The notes beneath the pieces are model-generated. The model was not told the origin of the DNA. It saw nothing but the letters and a program-made list of their open reading frames with translations, and did not search any database. A DNA stretch of 64,000 bases from Hydractinia symbiolongicarpus. Its lineage: Eukaryota > Cnidaria > Hydrozoa > Anthoathecata > Hydractiniidae. Location of the stretch: positions 23,645,851 through 23,709,850 of the forward strand of contig NC_079877.1 of assembly GCF_029227915.1 (NCBI RefSeq), read 5' to 3'. Positions within the stretch are counted from its first letter, which is position 1. Each line of letters begins with the position of its first letter. Positions 12,050 to 23,870 of this stretch are shown piece after piece. The position numbers and the translations under genes were made by a program.

Positions 12050-12270
12050 GGCGTACATACTATCCAACACAAGTCCCTATCATGCTCTGCTTAGTCATAC
12101 ATATCAAGACAACATGCCCCAAGTGCAACGCAGTAAACCCCCGATCATCCAAGACAAGCCCCCGATCATTAAGGTAGAACGTCCACAGTCCAACACAACA
12201 AAGCCCCTATCATGCTGTAATTAGTCATGCAGAACTACGTCATGCTGTGCTTAGTCATGCAGTTCAAAGA
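12050..12270. repeat. Short direct repeats upstream of the Polinton fragment
   Basis: Two related motifs recur: CCCCTATCATGCTGT(A/G) followed by TTAGTCATGCAG (three to four copies) and CCCCGATCAT(C/T) with AAG (two copies). The spacing is irregular. This could be the decayed terminal repeat of the neighbouring element. Confidence 0.5.
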
Positions 12271-12398
12271 AAGCACCACACACCGCTGACGGCATAAAAA
12301 ATCAACACGAATCGCAGCAAGGCCCACGTGACCAACTCTACTAGTTCTTGAGCAAACATAAAATTCACCAGCAATGTAAAAATCTATAAAATAAAGAG

Positions 12399-14690
12399 AT
12401 GAATACACACACCATAAAAGAGTTACGTAATATCGCAAAAAGCAGTGAGTTGGCCGGGTACTACAGACTACGCAAGGCTTACCTTGTTGCTTTGTTGAAG
12501 AATGTACCACAGAGGCCACCTAGGAGGGTTGGACATGGAAAACAAGTTAGGTCCGTGACTATAGTATCAACACCAAAGGCCATGGATGTATTTGAAAAAC
12601 AGGAAATGTCAAAAAATCGTTCGGTTGTGAAAACTAAGATTCAAGGACGGTACAAATGGTTATTGGAAGCTGTTTGCAACCCTGTAAAAGAGGGAGTCAA
12701 AAGAACGTACGTGGCCTTCAAGCGTAAGGTGAGAAATCCTTATGATAGTGTGAGTAATATCATCGCAAGACCTAGGCTTCACAATGAAGTGGAAAAAGGG
12801 GTTGAAGAAGGCTACCTCGAAAAAATTCAAAATCTATATGATCAGCCTGGACAAGATGATACGCCTCGGAAACACAAGCACGCCCTCCACAAGACATATC
12901 GAAGTTATCGCATTCCTGGTGTAAAAAAGGCAACGTCGACGAATATATAAGGATGTTGCGACCCAACATAAACATTTTGGTTCAAGATCAGGTAGAAGAG
13001 ATGGAGTCGGCAAAGGTACAGTTGTCCCTGTGGATCATGTGGAAAAGGAGGATTGTAACAACCTCGGAGGACCCTCAAAAAGCTGAGTATATCAGGATAA
13101 AGAAACCCTTCAGTAGTAATATCCATTACATTTTCCAGGGTAGCGACGTGATGATGTACTGAATAAAATGTTTGCTCAAATCAAAACACACGTAGAACAT
13201 CTGGGGCTACCTCAGAGTGAAATTACGATCCATAGAATTCCTCACCTTATAGATTTCCATAAACTGCGGCTAACGCGGGGGTCCTCGTACATAGAATTAG
13301 CCAAATGGATAGACTCGAAAATGGCCGTCGTTAACCCTAAAAATGAAGATGAAGTGGGCTGTCATAGAATCGCTACACCATACAGAGTTTGGAAGAGACC
13401 TGAATCAAATATCTCAGATGCCGCGCTACGTATCTTTCTACAATTGGGAGGGTATATAATTCCCGACAACCATCAAGGATATATACAAGTTCGAGAAGAA
13501 CAGCACGGACATTGCGGTAAGCGGGTTGTATGTCACGGGTAAGAAGATCAACATCCTGCGACGATCCGAGCACAACGTCAAGCGTAACAGGCAGGTTTAC
13601 CTGCTGCTTATCACAGATGATAAAAAGAACCACCACACGGCCGTCATTGGTCTATCACGACTCCGAGGTAGCGAGATTTCAAAGAATACAAAATCAATGT
13701 ATTTCTGCCTGAACTGCTCGCAGTCCTTTAACACGGTTGAGTCCAGAGACAAACATTGTGGTTACTGCAAGGACCACAAGACGGTTAAAATAACAATGCC
13801 AAAAGAAGGTGAAAATGGTTAGGGTTTAGGGATGGTCAGATGCAATTCAAGGTACCTTTAGCTATTTACGCAGACTTTCAAAGTCTATTAACCCAACTAG
13901 GTATGGGGAGTCATAACGTGTCCGCCCCATAGGTTTTTTTAATGACTAGTACTGCAAATATTTTTAAAGAGATAAAAAAAAGATAAAAAAAACATTAATT
14001 TCCAAAAAAGTCTCTTTTCACCAACCATTGTCTCATTATAACGTCATCACTTCCTGTGATGACATGTCAACCAAAATATTTTGTCATTAACTAAAAAACA
14101 ACATATTGATGCTTCTTTGTGCCAAGTTTCGTCTCTTAAAAGCAAACAGAACAAACGTTACAGCCTGCGGGCACATTATGCCCCCCAATACTTACAAGGA
14201 TCACAAAAGCCAATACCAAATAGGGTTAATACCAGTAAAGGATGCTAAGGACATGAAGACGAAAAAGATGAACTATCACGTACCATCTGGCTGGTGTACC
14301 TACAGTACATTTGCATATGGGGATGTACCAGATCCCCTAACAGTGTAACGTGGTAAGGATTGCGTAGCGAAGTTCGTGAACCACTTGGAAGGCAAGGTGC
14401 AGCGGTTATATAATACCTACTCACAACAACTTATGACACAACTAACAAAGGTGTTAAAAAGGGAACACAACGAAGTCACGCACTGCCACATCTGCATGAA
14501 ATCCTTTAGCGACGAGAATAAACGTAAGATTCAGGACCATTGTCACTATACCGCGTTGCATAGAGGTGCGGCGCACAACAGCTGTAACCTCAAATACAAG
14601 ATACCTAGTTATATACCTGCCATATTCCACAATCTAATTAGGTACGATGCGCACCTGTTTATCCCGGAATTGGGCAAATAATATAACACC
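12399..14690 (+). mobile_element. Polinton/Maverick-type element fragment with broken DNA polymerase B
   Basis: A self-synthesising DNA transposon related to animal adintoviruses; the protein-primed type B polymerase would copy it. Visible parts in order: a SAP/Rho-N-like start (IKELRNIAKSSELAGYYRLR) at 12,399-12,950; a linker at 12,953-13,162; the GSSYIELAKWI and VINPKNEDE-type region at 13,168-13,542 (as VVNPKNEDE); TGKKINILRR and a zinc-finger-like CLNCSQSF..RDKHCGYC at 13,526-13,822; the exonuclease start near 13,857-13,890; SGWCTYSTFAYGDV at 14,106-14,348; CHICMKSF, DHCHYT, CNLKYKIP and RYDAHLF at 14,376-14,681. Stops and frameshifts separate these parts. Exonuclease motif I reads YADFQ where the family has YADFE, so the metal-binding Glu is lost. 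The polymerase C-terminal half, integrase, ATPase and capsid genes are absent. Inactive. Confidence 0.85.
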
Positions 14691-17600
14691 CTGGATAGTG
14701 ATTGTATTGCTGAATATACGTAAAAATATATCAGTTCTAACGTTCAAATTTTTCGATATTTGAATTTGAAATGGCTAAAAAGAAGACTTTCTAAGGCATT
14801 ATGTTTCCCCTATGAGCTTGTACGCAGATTTAGAAAAGCCATAGTTTGGAAAATATCAAATTTGAATCAAGAAATTCTATCATATCGATTACATTTTATT
14901 TCTGTCACAATTAATTATACAAATTCCAGAAAGCAAATTGTTGACAATACAAAATTGACTATTTTGTTATGAACCCTATTGCCCTCTACTAAAACTTTTA
15001 ATCAAAATTGTTAATGATTGTTGATCATGGAGTAATTTTTAAATCAACATTGCATATGGTCACAAACGTTTACACAAAATGTAAAACAGAAAAAATATGC
15101 AAATGAACAAAATTTGTTCATTTGGCATGTTTACCCAGGAAATCTTACACACAAAGGATTTGAAAATCCATTGAAAGTTTTCAACAACATTATTTTCTTA
15201 CATGAAATCTGCACTTTGTTAAATTCTCAACAAAACCAAAAACGTTAAAGCGTGGAATTTTTATCCGGCAAATTATACATCACATACAGTTCTCTTCAAC
15301 AAAAGTTTTAATTCAAAATATAAGAGAAACCTCAGCTTACAAAAGCTTATAGCAAAATCTAATTCTGCAAAAACCCGTTCTTTAGGTATAATACATGTGG
15401 TCTATGTCCACAAAAGTTTCTACAAAATTTCAGAAAACAGTAATTTGCAACACGAACGATATAAAGGACAATAATACCTTCCCCTGAAGAAATATTATAA
15501 CTCAATATCACGGACCTACGTAAATGTTTTATCAAGTGTCCACAACCTTTGTAAAAATAAAAACATCACCCGTAAAAATAATATGTTACTTTAGATGGAA
15601 GCTGCCAAAAGCTTAACATGATATTGATAACAAAGCAATATATAACCATTCTTAACACACACATCAAGTTTTCCAAATTATTAGAATACATCAGGTAACT
15701 TACTTACTTCTTTGGGGTGAATGCAACAAAGGTGATAAAATAAGTTAAACTCTTTCCTTTTCAATGCAAATTTCCCAAATGTGGAAAAGGTCAATAATCT
15801 TATTCATACAAAAAGTAGACACAAGAATAAACAAGTTAACATTATGTTTTCTAGTAGCTACTTAATATTTTAAATGCAATTTAATTAAGTAAAACATAAT
15901 TCTGATGAAATAGAAAACAGTTGCCGAACCAGTGGAACTAAACACTACCGCTCGTCTCAGCTGAACTAAAATTTGTAAAATAACACTTTACTCGTAAACG
16001 AACAAAATAAAACGATTAAGAGTGATAGAAACATTGGAAAAAAATGGCAAAGATGATGGATCGCCATTTTGTCATTTGTTAAGTCTTAGATAGAATGTTA
16101 GATTTTAGTGCAAAATGTTCCATGGGCATCATAGCACATTCAATAGCAAAAATTTTGACGTGCACTTCTGCAACTTAGTTTAACGAAGCATGCATATAAA
16201 CTCTTTTTAGAATTATAACATTACGCCATATGTTCGATAAATTATTATCTTTGACTGATTTTCTGGATGGACTGGTCTTCCAGCGCATAAACATTTGTTC
16301 TTAGCAATCATGCACACGGCCAGAACATTACATTATTAACATTTAAGCAATAATTGGGTATTATTTGTGATCCATGTAGACATAAGCAATCAGTTTAATA
16401 AGGTTAGAGTTAGATGTGGCGATCCTGAGGCCGTACTCTTGGCAACCGTTCGCACAAGAAAGAATTGTAAGGCTGTAGTGCTGTTGTATGTAGCAGCAAC
16501 ATTGCTAAGTACTTGTCTCATTCTAACTTTTTTTATATGATATAAGTGAATCGAGATTTCCGTTGCTGTATCTGCTTATTTATTGGCCAATGGCAAATAT
16601 ATTCTCACATGTAGAAAGAAAGTAGCAGTTGTTGTGCCCAAAAAAAGGGTGGCAAAAATAACTTGGAGAATTGTTATTGATTATGGGTTGTGTGTATAAG
16701 TGTAGGAATCATTCTTGTTAAGAATTCATACGTCTTTAACGTATTTTTTTATCCATGGAATTCCTTTTTACATGGGTTGGGTGCAAAGGCATATTTTTTT
16801 CATCCTTAGCGCCACATTACCTGATTCACATTAATTGTTTATTTTTTAACACATTGTGATATTGATGAATTTGACCCTGAATTATTATTAATGATAGAAG
16901 TTCAGCGTAATCCTTTGGAGTATAATCCCTTTTCTGCTGTTTACAAAGTTATAGCGACTGAGTTGACCTCGAGAAATGTATTGCACTCACTTAATCACAT
17001 TACTACGTCCACACCTGGATATGTTCAGTTATTACATAGAAATGAGTAAATTTATTTTGGCTATTAAATATGGACCAAGTGGAAAATTTTAATATTTGTT
17101 TTTTTTTTCAATTTAGTCCATGTAAATAATGTAATATATACTATATTAAAATAACAACTCAATATCTGTTTTGAGGAAAATACAAAATTGTTTCCCTAAC
17201 CTAATAAATTTTACAAAATATTTTGTTAATAGTTTCTTTTTGACATTTGGGAAAGCTCTCAACACACATCTCCGCTTGGCTGAACTTGTTGCATGCCCCC
17301 CCTCCCCCCCCCCCCCCCCCGTTACCCTAATCTTTATAACACCTAACCCAATTTTTATAGATATATACATATCTATACTGTTTATAGAGATATACACATA
17401 AAGAAACTTGACTTTTAACCTAGTACGTGTGATGCTTAAAATGCTTAACGGTTTCTCTACAAAAAAAGAGATTGAAAAACATTGCGAAGAAGATTTACGT
17501 TCTAACAACACCAAAACGCAATAATTTCAACACATGACATATCGGTTTAAGACTCCATGAAATACGAAAATAAAGATAAATGTTATTTATACTAGGGATG

Positions 17601-17984
17601 TGTAGCATGTCGTTACCTTTCTTACATTTAACTTTGTTTGAAATTCATTTTTTGTTTCTCCTGATAGTAAGTAATCATAAGTTTTATGTGTCTATCAGTA
17701 CACCTTCAAATGTGGCTACTTTTTCTAACATTTACTTGCCTTTAATGCGTCAGAGGTCTTTTGCAAAATATACGGAAGGTGTTTTCAGAAAAACCACTTA
17801 TCAAAAGTTTTTTTTGACGTTAAGCCGAATCTCGACCTAACTGAAATTGGCGAAAAAACGCAAGATTTCACACCCCCCTTATAGAACTAGCAGGTAAATA
17901 ATCCCTAACAGATATTCATTTCATGCTTTTTCATATTCCTTTTACTGCAGCAGACATTTTTTATGTTACGTGCACATTCCACTC

Positions 17985-18035
17985 AGTTCTGGGGCCCGCG
18001 GATCGAATGCCGCTCACTGCTTGGCAGTATGTTAG
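17985..18035 (+). repeat. Possible tRNA-derived SINE remnant (copy in duplication 1)
   Basis: GCGGATCGAATGCCGC resembles a pol III B box (GGTTCGANTCC) and is followed by TCACTGCTTGGCAGTATG. The counterpart at 30,715-30,765 has the better GGATCGAATCC. No clear A box was found. Weak call. Confidence 0.3.
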
Positions 18036-19091
18036 TGATGAACAAAGTAGTTCTTTTTTAATATATCTTCAGCAAGTTGTATAGTTTGAGATTTGAACTT
18101 GGAAACATGTTGTAAACGCTTAAATCAGATCTCAGATCGATAAAATTAAGTATTTTGGTAGACGCTTGATTGAGACGACGGTAAATCAAAGTGGCGCATC
18201 TAAAAGACGCTTCGTTTTCGTGTTAACATTTTCTTTTTAAGGAACTATAATGGTTGTGTACTATATATATGAAAGTAATAAATATCATGTTTCAGAGCGC
18301 ATATGTTTATGTTCAAACTTTTTCTACGCCAATGAATTAACAGCCGAAAAAACAGTACCAAAGGCAATGACAAGTCATGATGTACCAGATGTTTTAAGAG
18401 AAGAGCTGTTTATTAATAACAGGTTATTTGTTCTATAATCTAGAGCAGATTCAAAACATATTCCAGTAGATTAAACTTAACTTTGATGATGTAATTCTAT
18501 TGTAATATCGAGTGTTGATGTAGGCATTTAATCACGTCTAATCTATTCTTTCTTTTTCTCAGCAGTAGATCGAATTTCTGCACAAAAAGCAATGGTTATT
18601 CCACCTATTCAAATTAAATTTACCAACATGGCGGAGAAAAATAATTTTGATTTGAACTAAAATGACAGCTCCTAATTGTTTAAGTTTTGACATATTAATA
18701 TGAAACTGTGAGACGTATTCCATTGTTCTAAAAGAAAATTTATTGTTTCACAAGAACCTATTTTCTTTTATGAATTTATTCTAGATTCACACTATTCATT
18801 TTTAATGTAGCAATACTTTGCACAAATCATACAACGCTTTCTAACCTGCGAATTAATATGTTTGTGTTTTGGTTGTCCTACGCGGATCCTTATTAGATCA
18901 TATCTCATGGAACAGGTTTTACACAGCCAATTACCTCATAATTAAGAGTTATCTTCTGATATTTAAACCCGACAACGAAGTGATTATCTCAGCAGTAAAC
19001 TCCCTAGTTGTATGAAACTTTCAAGTGACTGATCTAATTTAAAAGATTTCACGGTATATTGCTTATAATAATTAAACCATCAAAATTCGTC

Positions 19092-19100
19092 TATAAAAGG
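19092..19100 (+). promoter_or_regulatory. TATA box of copy C
   Basis: TATAAAAGG about 70 bp before the first splice donor (19,162). At 19,010-19,030, CTCCCTAGTTGTATGAAACT and TCAAGTGACT match the conserved block seen before copies A and D. Confidence 0.75.
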
Positions 19101-19124
19101 TCTCCATTTAGCCAGAAAAAGGCA

Positions 19125-20213
19125 AGCTGAACATTCACATCAAAGAAATCAGGCTAACAAGGTAAGTTTGTTTGACTAGTTCAGACTACTTATGATAATT
19201 ATCATGTCACTTACAACTTTCCTTCTATGATAGATGAAGCAGTTTTATTTCTTGTTGGTGGTGGGTTTTGTGGCAACTCTAGTCACAGGTAACACAAAAT
19301 AAAGTTTTCGTTTCACGTTACGCCTGTATAACGAAAGTTTATAGAGATATTAAACACAAGATTTCTATAAATTACTACGCCGTCACGCTAACAAGATGAT
19401 GCAGAGAACATTCGGTTATTGAATTAGTATGTTATGTTCATTTAAGTTTCAGGAAGAGGAATAAATATTAATGAAGATGCACCTAAAGAATTTTTTTCTC
19501 AGAGCGACAATGTAGCAGATGTTATTGATGAAAATGAAGGCTCTGAGGATTCAGATGAAAGAGACAGCTTATCATATACTGATGATGAGAATGAAAACTC
19601 TGAGGATTCGGATAGAAGTAACACCTTATCCGATACGGATTACGAAAATGAAGATTTAGTGCATTCAGGTAAAGAAAAAATCTAGGAGTGGACATAATGT
19701 AACTAAACCTAATTTCACTATTTAAACTTCAAACTATTGCAGGTGACGATGATGCGGAAGAAGAGGACAGCGACGTAGTGGAACAGGATAATGGTCAAAA
19801 AGGTTAAAAATTTATTTTCGTTTATTTAGTAACATTTATTCTTTTTTCATAAAAAGTATGTGTCATATGGACTAGGTAATGCTTGCTTTGAGTTTGTCGT
19901 TGACAATTCCTTTTATAGATCCATGGTTTCGTCTACATTCTTACAAACGCCGAAGAAGTCATCGTCGTCGGCGAATTGCCCGTCGACGAGCATACCCACG
20001 TCGAAGAATCCACAGACGACGAGGCTATCGACATCATAGAATTCACAGGCGACCGCATCGACGAATGTACGGAAGACGAATCCACCATCGCCGCCAAATT
20101 TGTCCCACTCGACGAATTCATCGAAAGCGAATCTATGGTTAGGCAGTGCTGTGAGTTATGTATCACGGGATTAAAAATGTGTTGTATGTTTCAGATGTAG
20201 AATGCAAAATAAA
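19125..20213 (+). CDS. Cationic-peptide precursor, copy C (intact): signal peptide, acidic propiece, Arg/His-rich tail
   Basis: A non-coding exon 1 ends at 19,161. Coding exons are 19,234-19,288, 19,453-19,668, 19,743-19,802 and 19,919-20,142 (184 residues); AATAAA is at 20,208-20,213. All coding introns are GT-AG and phase 1. Exon 2 encodes the signal peptide MKQFYFLLVVGFVATLVTG. Exons 3-4 encode an acidic propiece with about 35 Asp/Glu and a tandem motif (DENEGSEDSD, then DENENSEDSD). Exon 5 encodes 74 residues with 31 Arg, 2 Lys, 10 His and one Cys, made of R-R-I-H / R-R-R-x-Y-like repeats, ending RRIHRKRIYG. Exon phase selects the basic frame; another forward frame of exon 5 is also open but acidic. 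The likely product is a secreted cationic antimicrobial-type peptide, by architecture only. A protamine-like or matrix protein is less likely given the signal peptide. Confidence 0.85.
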
Positions 20214-21049
20214 CCTGTCTAACACAAATTTCATTTTTTGCGCTGGATCTGTTGTTCATTTCTCAGCTAACATCAGTTGAAGAAAAAGATTGGTAATCCC
20301 CTTCGAAAATTTGGTTTCAGACACAAGGTGTGAGCCCTACCATTGACTACTCAGCGCAGGACTAAGTAAGAACCAACAACTGGCTCACATATCTAGGGGT
20401 AGCGCTCTACCACATGTATGCAGTATGTCGTTAATAAAGTGAAGCGCACGAAGCATCTTAGTCTTTGTGGTGTAATATACTTTCCGACACATAACTTTAC
20501 CACAACTTCAGCTAAAAAAAAACCTGTTTATAACCCGTTCTTAATCAATCTTAGCAAATACAATTGGTCAATTTTATTATATTTTGCAATATAAGTGTTA
20601 TTAATAAAATTTCAAAATTATTCATAACGCCGGGTTGACGACTCATTCCAGGTATTACTACCCTTTGCAACAAAACTTGAATACAACGTCCTTCTCAATA
20701 AAGCCACTGCAAACAGCCTTTTTGGTTCAGGTGATCCGTATTGCAAATTAAGGAGCGTCGCTATCATATTGACGGCTAAAATTGCGCTTAATTTTTTTTT
20801 AAAATAAGGTTATATAATCCTTTTTTTGCCACCCAACTGACGGTTTAAATTGCTCATATTTCGTGAGGAGTGAAGTGAGGAACTGAATAACTAACCTGGG
20901 GATTTTGCCGTATAAAAATACCGCTTTTGTATCAATCAGTTTGTTTTTCCCAATACTAATAAATTAATCGTAGCACAATTCCAAAATTTGGATGATACGT
21001 GACATTTTTATGATTACCCTTGACAAAATGTGCCTAATAAATCTAGGAA

Positions 21050-21540
21050 ATCAGGAAACGCCTTATCTTTACCTTAAATCTTTGTGAAAATAAAGTCTTA
21101 AGAAATATACGTAGTAATATTGAAAGTCTTTGGGAAAAATTTAATTGAGAAACAAAGAAACAAAAGTTTCTAATCATCTCTAAATCTGCAAATTTTACTA
21201 TAAAAAATTTCAGCTAGCTAGCTCATAGCTTATACTTTATTTTTTGGTTTTGAAAATGTCAATATCAATCAATGTCAATATCAATGAAACTTGTACGATG
21301 ATGTAGTGTAAGTTAACACAGCGCCGGAAAATAGTCGGAAATATTTTGGGAGCCTTCTTATGTTCTCAATTTTTTACAAGCTCCTGGGTGAGTGTAATAT
21401 ACGATAACTAAAAAACGACTTCACTCACCCAAATAAGAAATCATATAAACTATAAATTTTTTAAAAAAAAGTGAAAAAAAATTACACCTGTTTCTTGCGG
21501 ACTAGCCATAGTTTTACTCTGCAATAGTACGGTAGTTACA
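21050..21540. other. AT-rich intergenic DNA
   Basis: No gene recognised. A run of GCTAGCTAGCTCATAGCT lies near 21,213, with no other structure visible. Confidence 0.5.
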
Positions 21541-21543
21541 GAT

Positions 21544-21622
21544 ATACTGCACAGTAGAATTATATCCACTGCGCAGTGGGACAGTTTCTGCTGCGCTGTA
21601 GAACTTCAACTATTGAGCAGTA
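21544..21622. repeat. Palindrome array, first cluster
   Basis: Four degenerate copies of the 14-bp palindrome CTACTGCGCAGTAG (for example CCACTGCGCAGTGG and CTATTGAGCAGTAT) spaced about 20 bp apart. Same motif as the larger cluster at 22,010-22,345. Confidence 0.85.
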
Positions 21623-22009
21623 TCATGTGGAGCATCGAGGTATATTTTTTTAAAAGATTTTTGAAACGCGAGTCTACATCAAGAGATATATAATAATATT
21701 TAAAATCGAAAGGTGATATTTCGGTACGTGATAGTCATATTTTGTTAAGTGGTGATAGAATTAACAAGAAGTTTCTCTTTCGATATCCATCTCCGAAATG
21801 CAAGAGCATGACGAAAGTCAAACTAAAAGTAGCTAAGAAGTGATCAAATTAAAATATGATATATTATAAACGGAATAACAAACTATCGATTTTGAATAAT
21901 ATACTCACTCGCGTTTTGAAAATCTTGGCAATCATTTTGGAATGCTTGACACATTTTGTGAAAAACATAACTTAAGGATCTTTATTATTATACGCAATAA
22001 TTGAAAATC

Positions 22010-22345
22010 TATTGCACAGTAGTCAATGTCCAACTGTACAGTAGAGCAAATTCTACTGCGTAGTAGAACATGTCCTACTGCGCAGTATAACTTAGACTAC
22101 TGCGCAGTAGTGATTCTATTGTGCAGAAGTCATAACTCCCGCGCAGTAAGACATGTTCTAATGCGCAGTAGATATATTTTTTCCTGCGCAGTAGACATAT
22201 TTCTACTGCGCATTAAAGGTGTACTAAATATTTCGTTATTCTTTGTAAGCAGAATTTTACTATGCAGTAGAACTTTGATTACTGCGCAGTGAAAACACGT
22301 CTATTGCGCAGTGTAGAAGTGTGACTATTGCGCAGTAGAAATCAT
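22010..22345. repeat. Palindrome array, main cluster: about 14 copies of CTACTGCGCAGTAG
   Basis: About fourteen exact or near-exact copies occur within 335 bp, mostly 20-30 bp apart. Unrelated AT-rich spacers separate them, so only the palindrome is conserved. The core TGCGCA is self-complementary. It is not a CRISPR array (repeats too short, eukaryotic context). A transcription-factor array, a recombinase or transposase subterminal array, or an amplified hairpin are possible readings. Confidence 0.9.
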
Positions 22346-22349
22346 ATTC

Positions 22350-23030
22350 TACATTAAATGGCAGACATGGGCTTCCGTACCTTTTGTCCGCATTGTGCTG
22401 AGATACATCTTCCAAAATATTTAGGAAGTTTACGGTGAGTTTTTAAAAACAGATGTGTTGGAAGAGCTTAACATGCTAGAAAATTATAAACATGTAGCAA
22501 ACATTAACTTTTTGACTGGACACATGTTTTTGTGTTTTTACATTATTGACAAGAGGTAAAAAGCTGTAGAATCAGCTTATAACGATCAAAAATCAAAGTT
22601 GAATGGACTACATATTGTTTAAAGAGATTTCTGTTAGTATCAAAATAGATCCATGATGAACAAATAATACCTTTTATAAAAACGTATAAGGATTCAGGCA
22701 TGGAACAGGAGCCGTCATCCTTAACATGTACATCTGAAGAACTGAATCTGCTTACATTTACTAGCCGAACAAATTGAGTCAAAATCAGTTGACATTGTTT
22801 ATCAAGGGTTTTGTTAGCCTTCCTGCAACCGTTAACTCCAGCATAAGTCACCAAACAATGGGGACGAGGTTACAATTCTGAATAATATTCGTTATATCAC
22901 AACACGGATTGTTGGACTTTGTAATTATATTGTGCAACGTTTCGTACGAAACAGCACTCATTTTCTAGTAAACGTAATGTCAAATATTTTACTGTGAATA
23001 CATAGCTTAAACTGATATGTAATATATACT
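22350..23030. other. No recognised gene
   Basis: A 103-codon minus-strand ORF at 22,543-22,854 has no domain that I recognise. It lies downstream of the Penelope fragment on the same strand but does not resemble Penelope sequence. Confidence 0.4.
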
Positions 23031-23037
23031 CAGTGAT

Positions 23038-23455
23038 TTAAGCTTTGAAATGTCTTAATGCCTGTCCAATATAAATAGCGTTGCAACTGTTACACAAGTT
23101 TTTAATGACAGGGATGTTTAGCTCGTTAGGAATCTCATCATTGAACGAGAACATGTTCGATAGACTTGAAATTGTTATGAAAGCGATCTTAGTTTGCCGA
23201 AAGGGAAGAATAACTTTTATTGCTTTATTTAGTTTCTTTCGTAGCTCAATTGAGAAGTAATCGTAAAAACAATAATTAAAAGTGGAGTCATCTTTGGAGT
23301 TCAATTGCAGGATTTCGATCCTAGTCATGCAGAAATTTGCTGAAATACTTATCGATAAAGCAGGACTCCCATTCTTTTAAAAAAATTATTTTCAAAGCTT
23401 TGATAAACCCGAAATTTGTGAAAGTAGATGGAATTTGTTATTTAGATGGAATTTG
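23038..23455 (-). mobile_element. Penelope-like element fragment with GIY-YIG endonuclease start
   Basis: The minus-strand frame 23,328-23,038 contains KLNKAIKVILPF, SSLSNMFSFNDEIPNEL and then CNSCNAIYIGQALRHFKA. This matches the linker and GIY-YIG entry of Penelope-like retroelements, where (V/I)YK(F/L).C..C...YIG..RH...R is typical. The catalytic Arg/Glu region after YIG is missing. Just upstream, 23,440-23,345 still reads FTNFGF and later ESCFIDKYFSKFL, as in the RT thumb region, with a deletion between. A truncated, dead fragment. Confidence 0.7.
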
Positions 23456-23870
23456 TTTGCAGGTGTTGCAGTCGACTTTGCCAACTCGGAGCTCATGCTG
23501 CACCCAAATATTTTAATATCATAGATTATCTTATTATTATTGATCTTATTTTTTTATTTATGGAAATAATAATATTTACAGCAATAAAACTTAAAGTCAG
23601 TTACAATTGTTTTTTGTAAAATTCATATAATCTAACGTAGCTATTAGTTTGTGTTTACAATAGTTTATTTATTATTTCTTTGCATAATTTTACGAGTAAT
23701 TCATACACAATAAATATTTTAAAAAATTCATTAATTTAAAATTAATAAATTTTGATTTATCATTCTTACTACTCTTTGCCACACAGAAACTTTTAAGTTG
23801 GTCAGTCAAACGCAATAGACATTTCAAGACACCCAAAGTACAGATATTATAATTATTTCAGTTATAGTGG

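Larger units (their letters stand above)
14738..21050 (+). repeat. Segmental duplication, copy 1 (contains gene C)
   Basis: This block aligns collinearly with 25,668-34,610, beginning at a sequence like TTTGAATTTGAAATGGCTAA and ending near AAATCTAGGAAATC. Similarity is high over several kilobases, including non-coding DNA. Copy 1 lacks three stretches present in copy 2 (26,160-27,095, 29,880-30,715 and 31,390-32,136) and keeps a roughly 60-bp piece near 16,080-16,140 that copy 2 lost. The upstream 4 kb has no convincing coding sequence; ORFs at 17,580-17,840 and 18,250-18,438 look accidental. A tract of about 25 C residues interrupted by T lies at 17,297-17,320. Confidence 0.85.

Noticed and set aside
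17297-17320. Poly-C tract as a functional element
   Set aside because: Copy 2 lacks it; probably a slippage expansion. The same applies to the G tract at 45,665-45,683.
17580-17840. ORF also open at the matching place in duplication copy 2 (29,324-29,557)
   Set aside because: The products differ by many non-conservative changes and different ends, with no domain. Shared openness follows from shared ancestry of the DNA.
17985-18035. A functional tRNA gene
   Set aside because: Only a B-box-like word is present; no acceptor stem, anticodon arm or A box could be folded, so it is listed only as a possible SINE remnant.
18250-18438. 62-codon ORF upstream of copy C
   Set aside because: The counterpart near 30,980-31,160 is frameshifted, so no coding constraint is seen.
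19976-20200. Acidic ORF overlapping exon 5 of copy C as an independent gene
   Set aside because: All three upstream coding exons are phase 1 and lead into the basic frame. The shifted frame is open mainly because CGN-rich sequence rarely makes stops when shifted.
22010-22345. CRISPR-like array
   Set aside because: Repeats are 14 bp, palindromic and degenerate with uneven spacers, in an animal genome.
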